Assembly (NCBI RefSeq): GCF_003096415.1
Contig: NZ_QEKH01000002.1
Span: 62,001 to 126,000, forward strand
Origin: Victivallis vadensis
Lineage (GTDB): Bacteria; Verrucomicrobiota; Lentisphaeria; Victivallales; Victivallaceae
Reading direction: 5' to 3'
Length of the DNA: 64,000 bases
Positions 36,853 through 45,428 of this stretch are shown here, one piece after another. Numbering within the stretch: the first letter of the stretch is position 1; every line of letters begins with the position of its first letter. Position numbers and translations under genes: made by a program. The notes below the pieces were generated by a model, which saw nothing but the letters and a program-made list of their open reading frames with translations, was not told the DNA's origin and ran no database searches.

Positions 36853-37656
36853 GTGGAGTTCACGTTTGCGCCGATCGGTTTCGTGCGGGGCGGGGGAAAC
36901 TATCCGCAGGAGGCCCCCCGGCAGGGGGTGTTCGCCCGCAACGAAGGGGTGATCGAACTGCTGCCGGAGCGCAACTTCGAGACGGCGCTGGCCGACCTCG
37001 GCGGCTTTGAACGGATCTGGATCGTATTCGTGTTCGACCGCAACCGCAACTGGAAGCCGAAGGTGCGCCCGCCGGACGGGGCCGCCGACCGGCGGATCGG
37101 CCTTTTCGCGACCCGTTCGCCGCACCGGCCGAATCCGGTCGGGATTTCGGCGGTGGAGCTGGTCCGGGTCGAAGGACGGCGCGTCCATATCCGCAATTTC
37201 GATCTGCTGGACGGTACGCCGGTGCTGGATATCAAGCCGTACATCCCCGCCGCCGACGCGTTCCCGGATTCCGCCGCCGGCTGGCGCGACGAACTGGATT
37301 CGACGCGGCGCGAACTGTTTTTTGCAGAGGAGGCGCTTGGGGTGATCGGATTCATCCGCTCCCACGGCGGGCCGGACCTCGAAAATGCCGCGCGTGTCCA
37401 GCTGGCCACCCGCGCCCTCGATCCGCGCCGCCAGCGGTTGACCGAACTTGACCGTGCGGAACACCTCTGGCTGCTCGCATTCCGCACCTGGCGGATCGTT
37501 TTCACCGCGCCGCCGGTGCCGGAGCCGATCCGGGTTGAACGAATTTACGGCGGCTATTCCGCCGAAGAGCTTCAGCCCGGCGCGCCCGATCCCTATCGCG
37601 ACAAGGAACTGCACCGGCTGGTCCGGCGGGCTTTCCCCCCGCCGGAGGGAAAGTGA
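36853..37656 (+). CDS. trmO: tRNA (N6-threonylcarbamoyladenosine37-N6)-methyltransferase TrmO
   Basis: 267 residues from a GTG start 10 bases after the pyrophosphatase stop. The N-terminal domain is TrmO/TsaA-like: FAPIGFVRGGG, then FERIWIVFVFDRN, FATRSPHRPNPVGIS and LLDGTPVLDIKPYIP. TrmO uses S-adenosylmethionine to methylate t6A at position 37 of some threonine tRNAs. The ~100-residue C-terminal extension is within the usual size for bacterial TrmO (about 235-270). It is probably cotranscribed with the gene before. Confidence 0.92.
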   Translation: MEFTFAPIGFVRGGGNYPQEAPRQGVFARNEGVIELLPERNFETALADLGGFERIWIVFVFDRNRNWKPKVRPPDGAADRRIGLFATRSPHRPNPVGISAVELVRVEGRRVHIRNFDLLDGTPVLDIKPYIPAADAFPDSAAGWRDELDSTRRELFFAEEALGVIGFIRSHGGPDLENAARVQLATRALDPRRQRLTELDRAEHLWLLAFRTWRIVFTAPPVPEPIRVERIYGGYSAEELQPGAPDPYRDKELHRLVRRAFPPPEGK

Positions 37657-37729
37657 CCCGCCGGGATCGTTCCGGCTTTTGATCGGTGTGGGTGCGGCTT
37701 GAAAGAAGTCCCCGCACTCCTGCCGGAGA

Positions 37730-38401
37730 TCATTGGTGATTGTAGTCGAAACCGACGGCTTCGAGGAAGGCGCGGGCGAGGACGGTCGCTCCGTAGATGT
37801 TCGGGTGGACGCGGTCCCAGGTGATGTAGGAGGAGTGGCGGTATTTCAGCACCCGGTCGAAAGCGGCCTGCGTGTCCACCAGCGGGAGGTTTTCGCGCGC
37901 GGCGATGCGGCGGCAGACGTCGCCGTATTCGTCCATGCGGCGGCGCATCGCGTCCTGCCGGTCCGGTTCGATGAAGTACGGGGTCATCAGCACCAGTCCG
38001 CCCGAAAGCTGCGGGCGGGTGGAACTGACCAGTTCGCCGAGGGTTTTCTCGTAGAGTTCGGGAGAGACGTGCTGCTCGGGGAGCTGGGGGGAGTCGAACT
38101 GCCGCCATACGTCGTTGATGCCGATCATGATCGAGAGCCAGTCCGGCTTCAGGTCGAGCACGTCCTTCTGCCAGCGGTTCTTCAGGTCGAGCACATTGTT
38201 GCCGCTGTTGCCGACGTTGGTGATGCGGAGCAGCAGCTCCGGGTAGACCGCGTTCAGGAGCCCCGACACCACGTGCACATATCCCTTGCCGAGCGGCTCG
38301 AAAAGCCCTTCCGACGGGCCGTCCTGCGCGCCGCGGGTGCGTCCCATATCCGTGACCGAGTCGCCGATGAAAACAAGGCGCTGTCCATTCTGAAGCTTCA
38401 T
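37730..38401 (-). CDS. SGNH/GDSL-family esterase
   Basis: 223 residues. All four SGNH blocks are visible: FIGDSVTDMG (Ser), NVGNSGNNV (Gly/Asn region), IGINDVW (Asn), and WDRVHPNIYG (Asp-His). No signal peptide is seen, so it is probably cytoplasmic. Its many look-alikes near glycosidases in gut bacteria suggest a carbohydrate esterase. It has its own promoter (38446-38474) and lies downstream of the GH4 gene on the same strand, separated from it by that promoter. Confidence 0.93.
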   Translation of the reverse strand: MKLQNGQRLVFIGDSVTDMGRTRGAQDGPSEGLFEPLGKGYVHVVSGLLNAVYPELLLRITNVGNSGNNVLDLKNRWQKDVLDLKPDWLSIMIGINDVWRQFDSPQLPEQHVSPELYEKTLGELVSSTRPQLSGGLVLMTPYFIEPDRQDAMRRRMDEYGDVCRRIAARENLPLVDTQAAFDRVLKYRHSSYITWDRVHPNIYGATVLARAFLEAVGFDYNHQ

Positions 38402-38445
38402 CTCTCTGTTCCTTCTGTGGATTGATTGTGAAAATCAGGCCGTGA

Positions 38446-38474
38446 AATATAGCACCGGAGCTGATTTCCCGCAA
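38446..38474 (-). promoter_or_regulatory. Promoter of the SGNH esterase gene
   Basis: On the minus strand, TTGCGG (38469-38474), 17-base spacer and TATATT (38446-38451). It lies just past the GH4 terminator. Confidence 0.6.
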
Positions 38475-38494
38475 GGGAAACGGCCCGGCGGAAA

Positions 38495-38524
38495 TAAAAA
38501 AAGCTCCCGGAAAACTCCGGGAGC
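38495..38524 (-). terminator. Intrinsic terminator of the GH4 gene
   Basis: On the minus strand, an 8-bp stem GCTCCCGG/CCGGGAGC (38517-38524 with 38503-38510) is followed by a run of T (complement of 38495-38502), starting about 22 bases after the GH4 stop. Confidence 0.9.
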
Positions 38525-38546
38525 CGTCCAAATGCGCGAAGCCCGT

Positions 38547-39899
38547 TTATTTGTACTTGGGCAGCATATCGCCGTGGGCCTTGATCAGCGCGTCGCAGAG
38601 CTTGACCGTGTCGTCGATCGACAGCTCGGCGCTGGTGTGCGGATCGAGCAGCGCGGCGTGGTAGATGTGTTCCTTTTTCAGCGTCAGCGCGGCTTCGATG
38701 GTCAGCAGCTGCACGTTGATGTTGGTCATGTTCATCGCGGCGCACTGCGGCGGCAGGGCGCCTACGTAGGTGCCCTGGATGCCGTTGGCGTCCACGAGGC
38801 ACGGCACTTCGACCACCGCGTTGCAGGGCAAATTGGAGATCAGGCCGTTGTTCATCACGTTGCCGCCGATCTGGTACGGCTTGTTCGTGACGATCGCCTC
38901 CATGATGCCGGAGCCGTATTCGCGCGAAAGCGTGTGCGACAGGTGCGGATCCTGCGACAGCTCGGCGTACTGCTTTTTCCAGTCGGCGATCTGGCGGATA
39001 CAGCGGCGCGGATACTCGTCCAGCGGGATGTTCCAGTCGGCGATCAGCTCCGGATAGCGGTGCTTGATCCAGTAGGGCTGGTATTCGGCGTTGTGTTCGC
39101 TGGATTCGGTCACGTAGTAGCCGAAGCGGCGCATCATCTCGATGCGGATCATATTGCCGGACTTCTTGGCCGGGTCGGTCTCCTTGAGCCACTCCTTGAT
39201 CTTCTTGTCGGCGAGCTTTTTGATCTCCGGGTAGAGGTCCTTGCCGTTTTCGGTGATTTCGAGCAGCCACGCCATGTGGTTGATGCCGGCGATTCTGGTC
39301 TGGAGCCGGGCGGAACGCTCGTCGTTCCACTCCATGCCGAGGGTTTCGAGCAGGCTCTGGGCGCAGACCTGCACCGAGTGGCAGAGGCCGACGGTCTTCA
39401 CGTCGGTGGCCTGCAGCATCGCGCCGGTCAGCATCGCCATCGGGTTGGTGTAGTTCAGGAACCACGCGTTCGGGGCGACTTCCTCGATATCGTGCGCGAA
39501 GTCCAGCATCACCGGAATCGTGCGCAGCGCGCGGAAAATGCCGCCAATGCCGAGCGTGTCGGCGATGGTCTGGCGCAGGCCGAATTTCTTCGGAATTTCA
39601 AAGTCGATCACCGTGGAAGGCTCGTAGCCGCCGACCTGGATCGCGTTGACCACGAAGTCCGCGCCGCGGAGCGCCGCCTTGCGGGAGCGTTCGCCGAGGT
39701 GGGTGGTGATGGTGGCGCGGTTGTCGTTGATGTTCGCATTCAGCGTCTTGAGGATGAATTCCGACTCCTTGAGCCGTTCCCCGTCGATGTCGTACAGCGC
39801 GAAATGCGAATCCTTCAGCGCTTCCCGGCACATGCAGTCGCCGAGCACGTTGCGGGCGAAAACCGTGCTGCCCGCACCCATAAAAGTAATTTTGGCCAT
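38547..39899 (-). CDS. GH4 alpha-glycosidase (alpha-galactosidase/alpha-glucosidase type)
   Basis: 450 residues from the ATG at 39899 (MAKITFMGAGSTVFARN), with AGGAG 9 bases upstream. GH4 enzymes use NAD+ and a divalent metal in a redox mechanism. The NAD fold GAGST is at the start, NYTNPMAM follows, and the metal-binding CHSV and INHMAW motifs are present. The substrate may be an alpha-galactoside, alpha-glucoside or galacturonide. It is cytoplasmic. It is divergent from an AraC regulator, which probably controls it, and has its own terminator. Confidence 0.93.
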   Translation of the reverse strand: MAKITFMGAGSTVFARNVLGDCMCREALKDSHFALYDIDGERLKESEFILKTLNANINDNRATITTHLGERSRKAALRGADFVVNAIQVGGYEPSTVIDFEIPKKFGLRQTIADTLGIGGIFRALRTIPVMLDFAHDIEEVAPNAWFLNYTNPMAMLTGAMLQATDVKTVGLCHSVQVCAQSLLETLGMEWNDERSARLQTRIAGINHMAWLLEITENGKDLYPEIKKLADKKIKEWLKETDPAKKSGNMIRIEMMRRFGYYVTESSEHNAEYQPYWIKHRYPELIADWNIPLDEYPRRCIRQIADWKKQYAELSQDPHLSHTLSREYGSGIMEAIVTNKPYQIGGNVMNNGLISNLPCNAVVEVPCLVDANGIQGTYVGALPPQCAAMNMTNINVQLLTIEAALTLKKEHIYHAALLDPHTSAELSIDDTVKLCDALIKAHGDMLPKYK

Positions 39900-40105
39900 C
39901 CCGTAAATCTCCTGTTGGCGGACAGGACCCATTCCCCCGCCGTTGCTTGTCGCTGTTTATACAATAGCGCGCATTCCGTTGAAGTAAATATGAAAAACAT
40001 GCTTTTAATGGTAATTTTGTGCTGTTTTCGAAAAATGGTCATGCTTGCAAAAAATGCTCACAATGCTATTTTAATGGAGAAACTCATAAAAACGGCGGGG
40101 TAATC
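39900..40105. promoter_or_regulatory. Divergent control region between GH4 and AraC-type genes
   Basis: 206 AT-rich bases. Two related direct repeats are visible, ATGCTTTTAATGG near 39999 and ATGCTATTTTAATGG near 40063, spaced about 64 bases apart. Another ATGCTTGCAAAAAATGCT stretch lies between them. Paired direct half-sites of this kind fit AraC-family binding. A possible minus-strand promoter for GH4 is TTTACT, 16 bases, TATTGT (around 39960-39990). Confidence 0.4.
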
Positions 40106-40966
40106 ATGAGCCAGGATGAACCGGAACGCATCCACGAACACTATTCGTTGTTTTTCTCCGAGCGCACCGACCGGCTGCACGCGATGCTGACCAACTGCGG
40201 GCACGAACTGACCACCAGCCGCTCGTATGTGTGGGACGGGCTGAAGCGCGGACAGGCCGAACTGGTGATCTGGCAGTACACGCTCTCCGGGATGGGGCGG
40301 CTCCGTTTCGGGGAGAACGAGTATCCGATTCCGCCCGGCAGCGCGGTGCTGCTGGTGGTGCCGGAAAATCACTGCTATTACCTGCCGGAGGATTCCCCGT
40401 ACTGGCGGTTTCTGTTCGTCAGCGTCTACGGCTCCGAACTGGTGCGGCTGGTCACCGATTTCCGCCGCAGCCACGGTTTTCTGCTGCAGCACGGGACGGA
40501 TTCGCCGGTGGTGGCGTCGGCGTGGGAGCTGCTGAAGAAGTGCCGGGAAAAAAAGCTGGACAACCGCTACCGCGCCAGCGCCGCCGCCTATGATTTCGTG
40601 ATGTCGCTGTTTTCGGAACCGGCCGGCCGCGGCACCCACGCGCAGGACGATTTCCTGAAGCGAGTGCACGCCTACGCGCTCGCCAATCTGTCGAGGCCGC
40701 TGAGCGTCGGCGACCTGGCCGACGCCGCCGGGTGCAGCCGCTGGCACTTTTCCAGGCGGTTCCAGCAGCTGGAGGGCAAGTCGCCGCACGAATTTGTGAC
40801 CGACCTCAAGATGCGGCTGGCGGTCCGGCTGCTGCAGACCACCAACGGCTCGGTCAAGGAGGTCGCGGAAAACTGCGGCTTCGAGGACGCCAGCTACTTC
40901 TGCAAGGTGTTCCGGAACCACTACGGCGTGTCGCCCGCCGGTTTCCGTTCCGGAGCCGAGAGCTGA
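40106..40966 (+). CDS. AraC-family transcriptional regulator
   Basis: 286 residues from the ATG at 40106. The N-terminal cupin-like sugar-binding half (about 1-165) contains VIWQYTLSGMGRLRFGENEYPIPPGS. The C-terminal half has both AraC helix-turn-helices (LSVGDLADAAGCSRWHFSRRF, then VKEVAENCGFEDASYFCKVFR). It likely activates the divergent GH4 gene and perhaps the convergent DUF4091 gene. The effector is unknown. Its stop is one base from the end of the DUF4091 gene. Confidence 0.92.
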   Translation: MSQDEPERIHEHYSLFFSERTDRLHAMLTNCGHELTTSRSYVWDGLKRGQAELVIWQYTLSGMGRLRFGENEYPIPPGSAVLLVVPENHCYYLPEDSPYWRFLFVSVYGSELVRLVTDFRRSHGFLLQHGTDSPVVASAWELLKKCREKKLDNRYRASAAAYDFVMSLFSEPAGRGTHAQDDFLKRVHAYALANLSRPLSVGDLADAAGCSRWHFSRRFQQLEGKSPHEFVTDLKMRLAVRLLQTTNGSVKEVAENCGFEDASYFCKVFRNHYGVSPAGFRSGAES

Positions 40967-40967
40967 A

Positions 40968-42617
40968 TCACTCCGCCAGTCCGGCGTAGACGCGCGAGCG
41001 TACTCCGAGCAGCCATGCGTCGGTGCGCGGGTATTCGGTCATCGAGAGCGGTTTTTCCAGACCTTCGTTCAGCAGCGCGAGCACGGCGCCGCGGCCGATC
41101 CTGCTCTCCAGCAGTTTCAGCGCGCGCAGGTCCTGCAATCCCTCGCGGAACACCTCGTGCCGGATCGAATCCAGCGGCACGCCGTATTCGCCGGGGTATA
41201 CCATGAAAGGATCGCCCGCCGGGAACGCGCCGCCCGCATCCGTGCAGGCAAAGGGATCGATCAGCCGCTTGGAATACTGCGAGAAGTAGAAGTTGAATCC
41301 CCACTGCAGGAAGCCGGTCAGGTCGTAGACATACGCGAGCAGCCCCATGATCCGGTTGCGTCGCGACGGCATCGCCATGCAGCGGTTCGGCACGCGGTCC
41401 TCCTGACTGCAGCAATAGTAGGTCCACAGCTCCTTCACGTGCCCGACGAAAGGCTCGATGTGGTTGTTGCAGGGGACCGGATTTCTGACCAGCCCGTTCT
41501 GGTAGAAGTCGAAACTGGACAGCGCCTCGACGGTCGGGAAATCCTCCAGCAGCGGCACGATCCACTCCACCACGGAGCGGTAAGTTTCGAGATGTTCGAC
41601 GCTCGGCTCGTCGGAGATGGAGAAGAAGCAGCGGCCGGTCAGCCCGTGCCGGCGCAGCACCGCGAGCAACTGCGGCATCAGCGCGGTCAGGAACGCCTTG
41701 AACGCGGGATCATCGGAGCCGACGTGCCAGCCGAAGAGCTTCCGGTCGCGGCCGCCGCCGAGCGTTTCGACGATTTTCGGCGTGAACTCCGCTCCCCACT
41801 GGGTCACCAGGTGACTGATTCCGAACCGTTTGACACCGAGACGCTTCCCCATTTCCAGATAGCGTTCGAGCTTTTCGAAACCGAACCGGTAGGCGCCGTC
41901 GGCTTCCACATGTACGTCGAGCAGCTGGCAGGTGGGTCGTTCACCGCCGATTTCAGTGTCCAGCGGCGGCGTCCACAGCGGCACGTAAAGCACGTTGATG
42001 CCGTGGGAAACCGCGTTGTGCACGAAATTCTCCACGATCCGCCAATGTTCTTCGCTCCAGGCCGGAACCCGGTAGTAAGCGCTGAGGCAGTCGGCGTGGA
42101 ACCATTCGTAGCGCAGCAGCTGTTGCTCCGGCAGCGTAAAGGGCAGCACTTTCAGCTCGATTTCGGCGGTTGCGACCGTTTCCGGGCGCCACTTCCCCTG
42201 CCAGTCGATATCGGAAAACAGCAGTTTGACCGGATAGGTTCCGGCGGGGCAATCCTCCCCGATCCGGACTGTGACCCAGAGCGTCCGCCACTGGCGCGGC
42301 ATCACCCGGAAGCGGTCTTTGCATTCCAGTTCGTCGAGCAGATCGGGATAGAGTCCCGGAGTTGTGCGCAGGAAATCATCGTCCGGCCGATTGGCCGCAA
42401 GGTGAACCGGCACCGCCTCCACAAGACGGATTTGCGCATTCAGTTCGCTTTCGAGCGCGACGCGCAGATAATGGTTGTCCGTCTCCCGGAAGCGGACCGC
42501 AACCTGAAACGAATAAACTTCCCCGCGCGCGGCAACATCGCTCCGCAATTCCGGGCCATTCCAATCGGAATCCGGGAAAATCTTTTCCAGCGAACCGGCG
42601 ACTTTGACATCAATCAT
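40968..42617 (-). CDS. DUF4091-type glycoside-hydrolase-like protein
   Basis: 549 residues. The N-terminal ~160 residues are a beta-rich domain. The rest is a barrel-like domain with EHWRIVENFVHNAVSHGINVL, CFFSISDEPSVEHLETY and the C-terminal hallmark GDPFMVYPG...SIRHEVFREGLQD. This pattern is that of DUF4091 proteins, related to glycosidases. Cytoplasmic location is predicted since no signal peptide is seen. The SDEP motif may supply an acidic catalytic residue; activity and substrate are not known. It has a promoter at 42679-42706. Confidence 0.85.
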   Translation of the reverse strand: MIDVKVAGSLEKIFPDSDWNGPELRSDVAARGEVYSFQVAVRFRETDNHYLRVALESELNAQIRLVEAVPVHLAANRPDDDFLRTTPGLYPDLLDELECKDRFRVMPRQWRTLWVTVRIGEDCPAGTYPVKLLFSDIDWQGKWRPETVATAEIELKVLPFTLPEQQLLRYEWFHADCLSAYYRVPAWSEEHWRIVENFVHNAVSHGINVLYVPLWTPPLDTEIGGERPTCQLLDVHVEADGAYRFGFEKLERYLEMGKRLGVKRFGISHLVTQWGAEFTPKIVETLGGGRDRKLFGWHVGSDDPAFKAFLTALMPQLLAVLRRHGLTGRCFFSISDEPSVEHLETYRSVVEWIVPLLEDFPTVEALSSFDFYQNGLVRNPVPCNNHIEPFVGHVKELWTYYCCSQEDRVPNRCMAMPSRRNRIMGLLAYVYDLTGFLQWGFNFYFSQYSKRLIDPFACTDAGGAFPAGDPFMVYPGEYGVPLDSIRHEVFREGLQDLRALKLLESRIGRGAVLALLNEGLEKPLSMTEYPRTDAWLLGVRSRVYAGLAE

Positions 42618-42678
42618 ATTTTATTCCCCATTCTCTACTCTGCGAAAACTGAATTCAAACTCTGTAACAGCACATGCA

Positions 42679-42706
42679 AATATAGCCGCCCTCCTTGAAA
42701 AAACAA
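42679..42706 (-). promoter_or_regulatory. Promoter of the DUF4091 gene
   Basis: On the minus strand, TTGTTT (42701-42706), 16-base spacer and TATATT (42679-42684). Confidence 0.6.
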
Positions 42707-43257
42707 TGGATAATCCGGGAATACCTATGCATTTTTCGGCAATTGCCGGCCGATGAAGGCAAGTACATTTGACGCAAAGCGCCCTTGCACGTTACCGTTG
42801 GGCTTGTCCCTCCGACGCGAAGCGTCTTTGGAGTGCGGAGATTCATCTCCGCTTTCAAATCATGCGTAAGTTTTATACTCGGCCTTGCATTGCGTCAAGA
42901 ACAGGCAGAGCTGCCCGGAGGGTAACTACTTTTGAGCGCAAGCACAGGCGGGGTGCCCGGAGGGTAGTGAGCGCCGCGCCTTCGGCCTGCGGATGGCTCC
43001 GGGGGACGTCGCGCACGTCCCCCGGACCCCCTCGCCGGTGGCGGAGGCCGGTCCGGTTGCAAGGCACTTCCGCTCGCGGGCGCGGCTTTGCCGCTTACTT
43101 GCCGGGCTGCGCCCGTCAACCCCTTCAACGCCCGCGTTGCGGGCTACGCCAGGGGGGGCTTCGCTCACTACGTTCGGCTTCGTCACTACCGTTCCTCGTT
43201 ACTTGCCAAAAGCAAGTAATTCCCTCACATTCGTTCGCGGCGCTGACCGCGCTTGTT

Positions 43258-43422
43258 GTGCGCCGCGTAAGAGGCATTACGGCCTTATTTGTGCGCCGCG
43301 TAAGAGGTATTACGGCCTTATTTGTGCGCCGCGTAAATGGCATTGCGGCCTTACTTATGTGCCGCGTAAATGGCATTGCGGCCTTACTTATGTGCCGCAT
43401 AAATGGTTATTTGGCCTAATAT
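43258..43422 (+). repeat. 33-base tandem repeat, five units
   Basis: Units start at 43258, 43291, 43324, 43357 and 43390, each close to GTGCGCCGCGTAAGAGGCAT and continuing TACGGCCTTATTT. Neighbouring units are most alike, as in a slipping array. Copies 1 and 3 have about two units each. Confidence 0.92.
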
Positions 43423-43471
43423 AGTAAATGGCTTTGCTAACCGACCAATGCTCGCCTGTACAAGTTGCCCG

Positions 43472-43581
43472 CACGCCCCCCGGAGGGGCATTGGCGTGCG
43501 CACCCGGCAGCGGCACCTTGCCGCCGCACGCCCTCCGGAGGGGCATTGGCGGGCACACCCGGCAGCGGCACCTTGCCGCCG
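43472..43581 (+). repeat. 55-base tandem duplication with REP-like palindromes
   Basis: Two units (43472-43526 and 43527-43581) differ at only a few positions. Each ends in the GCGGCA-CCT-TGCCGC hairpin (11-mer at 43512-43522 and 43567-43577). The array ends beside the miaA stop, where it could act at the 3' end of the transcript. Confidence 0.9.
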
Positions 43582-43586
43582 TGGGA

Positions 43587-44447
43587 TCATTTATTTCCGT
43601 AATACGTGTCGCACATGCGCAGCACGGGCGCGGGGAGGGGAGCATTTTCCAGAAAAAGCCGGATCAGTTTTTCCGGTTCCGGCTCGCGGCCGGCCTTGAG
43701 CCAGTGGATCACATGTCCTTCCCGCTCAAGTTTGCGAAAGAAGATATCCTGTCGTTTGGCGAACTGCCGGATGCGGTACAAAAGCCGGTCGCGCATTTCG
43801 GCGCGGGTGCATTCCTGCTTCAGATAGCGGGAAACCTCGCGGTATTCGAGGCCGAAGAACTCCATCTTCTCATAGCTGACCTGCCGTTCGTCGTGGAGGC
43901 GGCGGACTTCGTCGATCATCCCGTCGGCGAGGCGGCTGTCGAGGCGGGCTTCGATCCGTTTGTGGACTTCGGCGCGCGGATAGTAGACGCCGAGCAGCAG
44001 CGGATCAAGCTCGAAGGGAGGCCGGAAAGAGTCCGCGCCGCCGGGTGTCTGGCGTTCGCGGGGAAGCCCGGAGTCCCGGTGCGGCAGTTCGCCGCCGGGC
44101 AGCCTGTAGCCGTCGAGCAGCGCCGCCAGATAGAGGGCGGTGCCGCCGCACAGGATCGGCAGTTTCCCGCGCGCGGCGATGCCGGAAATAGCCGGGTAGG
44201 CGTCGCGGCAGAAGCGGGCAAGATTATACTCTTCGGCGGCGGGATCGGCAACGTCGATCAGGTGGTACGGGATTTCGCCGTATTCGCCGAGATCCTTGCC
44301 GGTGCCGATGTCCATGCCGCGGTAGACCTGCCGGGAGTCGATGCTGACGATCTCGCCGTCGAAGCGGCGGGCCAGCTCCACGGCGAGGGCGGTTTTCCCG
44401 GTGGCGGTCGGACCGGTTATCACAACGGTTTTGATTTTTTCAGTCAT
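43587..44447 (-). CDS. miaA: tRNA dimethylallyltransferase
   Basis: 286 residues. The P-loop TGPTATGKTALAVEL is at the start. SIDSRQVYRGMDIGTGK, then CGGTALYLAALLDG and MDEV-like MIDEVRRLHDERQ follow; these are MiaA motifs. The enzyme transfers a dimethylallyl group to A37 of tRNAs that read codons starting with U. It is slightly shorter than E. coli MiaA (316). It is divergent from lpxC, with the lpxC promoter in the 90-base gap. Confidence 0.95.
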   Translation of the reverse strand: MTEKIKTVVITGPTATGKTALAVELARRFDGEIVSIDSRQVYRGMDIGTGKDLGEYGEIPYHLIDVADPAAEEYNLARFCRDAYPAISGIAARGKLPILCGGTALYLAALLDGYRLPGGELPHRDSGLPRERQTPGGADSFRPPFELDPLLLGVYYPRAEVHKRIEARLDSRLADGMIDEVRRLHDERQVSYEKMEFFGLEYREVSRYLKQECTRAEMRDRLLYRIRQFAKRQDIFFRKLEREGHVIHWLKAGREPEPEKLIRLFLENAPLPAPVLRMCDTYYGNK

Positions 44448-44463
44448 AAAGAACGATAAAAAT

Positions 44464-44493
44464 TTGTAAAAAGTACGTTTCGCGTACTATATT
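44464..44493 (+). promoter_or_regulatory. Promoter of the lpxC-fabZ operon
   Basis: TTGTAA (44464-44469), 18-base spacer, TATATT (44488-44493). The spacer contains the inverted repeat GTACG-TTT-CGCGTAC. Confidence 0.6.
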
Positions 44494-44537
44494 ATGACGC
44501 ATTAAATTTAATTTTCAATTGGAATCGGTTCGAAGAC

Positions 44538-45383
44538 ATGGAAAAACAGCAAACTTTGGTCAGATCGGCGTTTTTTTCCGGAATCGCACTGCACTCGGGC
44601 GCCCGGTGCACGGTCCGGATTCAGCCTGCGCCGGAAAACACCGGGATTGTGTTCCGGCGGGTTGACCTGCCCGGCAAGCCGGAGGTGCGGGCGCTGGCTT
44701 GCAATGTGGTGGACGTCCGCCGCGGCACCACCATCGCGGAAGGCAAGGCGGTGGTCTTCACGGTCGAGCATATCATGTCCGCGCTGAATGCGTGGCACGT
44801 CGATAACTGCATTGTTGAAATGGACGGCGGAGAACCGCCGATCGCGGACGGCAGTTCGCTCCCCTATTACCGGATGATCGAAGAAGCCGGGATTCAGCAG
44901 CAGGAAGCCGAGGCGAAGACCTTCACCCCGAAGCAGCCGCTCTACGTCGAGGGCGGGGCGACCAAAATCGTGTTGATTCCGGGACAGGAGAAGTTGAGCA
45001 TCTCCTGTCTGGCCTCGTTCAAAGGCTGTCCGGTGGACCCGCAGTTCCATGAATTCATTCTGAGCACCGAAGGCTATCGCGACGAGATCGCCGGAGGGCG
45101 CACCTTTGTGGATTACGGCGACCTGAAGCAGCTGCTGGCGATGGGGTTGTGCAAGGGCGGCAGCCTCGACGCGGCCGCGATCATCCATGACGGCGCGATC
45201 ATCTGCAAGGAGGAGCTGCGCTTCCGGGATGAGATCGTGCGCCACAAAATTCTCGACCTGATCGGGGATATCTATCTGACCGGCTGCCGGATCACCGGTA
45301 CGGTCATCGCGATCAGGCCGGGCCATCCGAAGAACGTCGAGCTGGCTGGAATGCTGCTCAGGGAGATTGCGGCGGCGCAGTGA
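44538..45383 (+). CDS. lpxC: UDP-3-O-acyl-N-acetylglucosamine deacetylase
   Basis: 281 residues. LpxC carries out the committed zinc-dependent step of lipid A synthesis. The zinc ligands are visible in VEHIMSAL (His) and RHKILDLIGD (His and Asp), and the catalytic His in RPGHPKN. The start FFSGIALHSGARCTV is typical. It shows that this organism makes lipid A and is Gram-negative. It is slightly shorter than E. coli LpxC (305). It is followed 45 bases later by the double FabZ gene; in Bacteroidota the two functions are fused, here they are separate. Confidence 0.95.
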   Translation: MEKQQTLVRSAFFSGIALHSGARCTVRIQPAPENTGIVFRRVDLPGKPEVRALACNVVDVRRGTTIAEGKAVVFTVEHIMSALNAWHVDNCIVEMDGGEPPIADGSSLPYYRMIEEAGIQQQEAEAKTFTPKQPLYVEGGATKIVLIPGQEKLSISCLASFKGCPVDPQFHEFILSTEGYRDEIAGGRTFVDYGDLKQLLAMGLCKGGSLDAAAIIHDGAIICKEELRFRDEIVRHKILDLIGDIYLTGCRITGTVIAIRPGHPKNVELAGMLLREIAAAQ

Positions 45384-45428
45384 CGGAAATTTGATGATTC
45401 ATTAACTAGTTTGGGAGATTTTTTTACG

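Larger units (their letters stand above)
42829..43583 (+). repeat. Large interspersed repeat, copy 2
   Basis: It begins at TTGGAGTGCGGAG (42829) and follows the same order of blocks as copy 1. These include the GCGGAGAT/ATCTCCGC hairpin, two GCCCGGAGGGTA boxes, the 12-bp stem (42998-43009 with 43015-43026), the TTACTTGC hairpin, and the 33-base tandem array (five units here). It then continues into a tail with a 55-base tandem repeat that ends 3 bases before the miaA stop. That tail is shared with copy 3 but not copy 1. It fills almost the whole 970-base gap between the DUF4091 gene and miaA. Confidence 0.9.

Noticed and set aside
43258-43422. 33-base repeats as a CRISPR array
   Set aside because: Units are directly head to tail with no unique spacers, and no cas genes are nearby.
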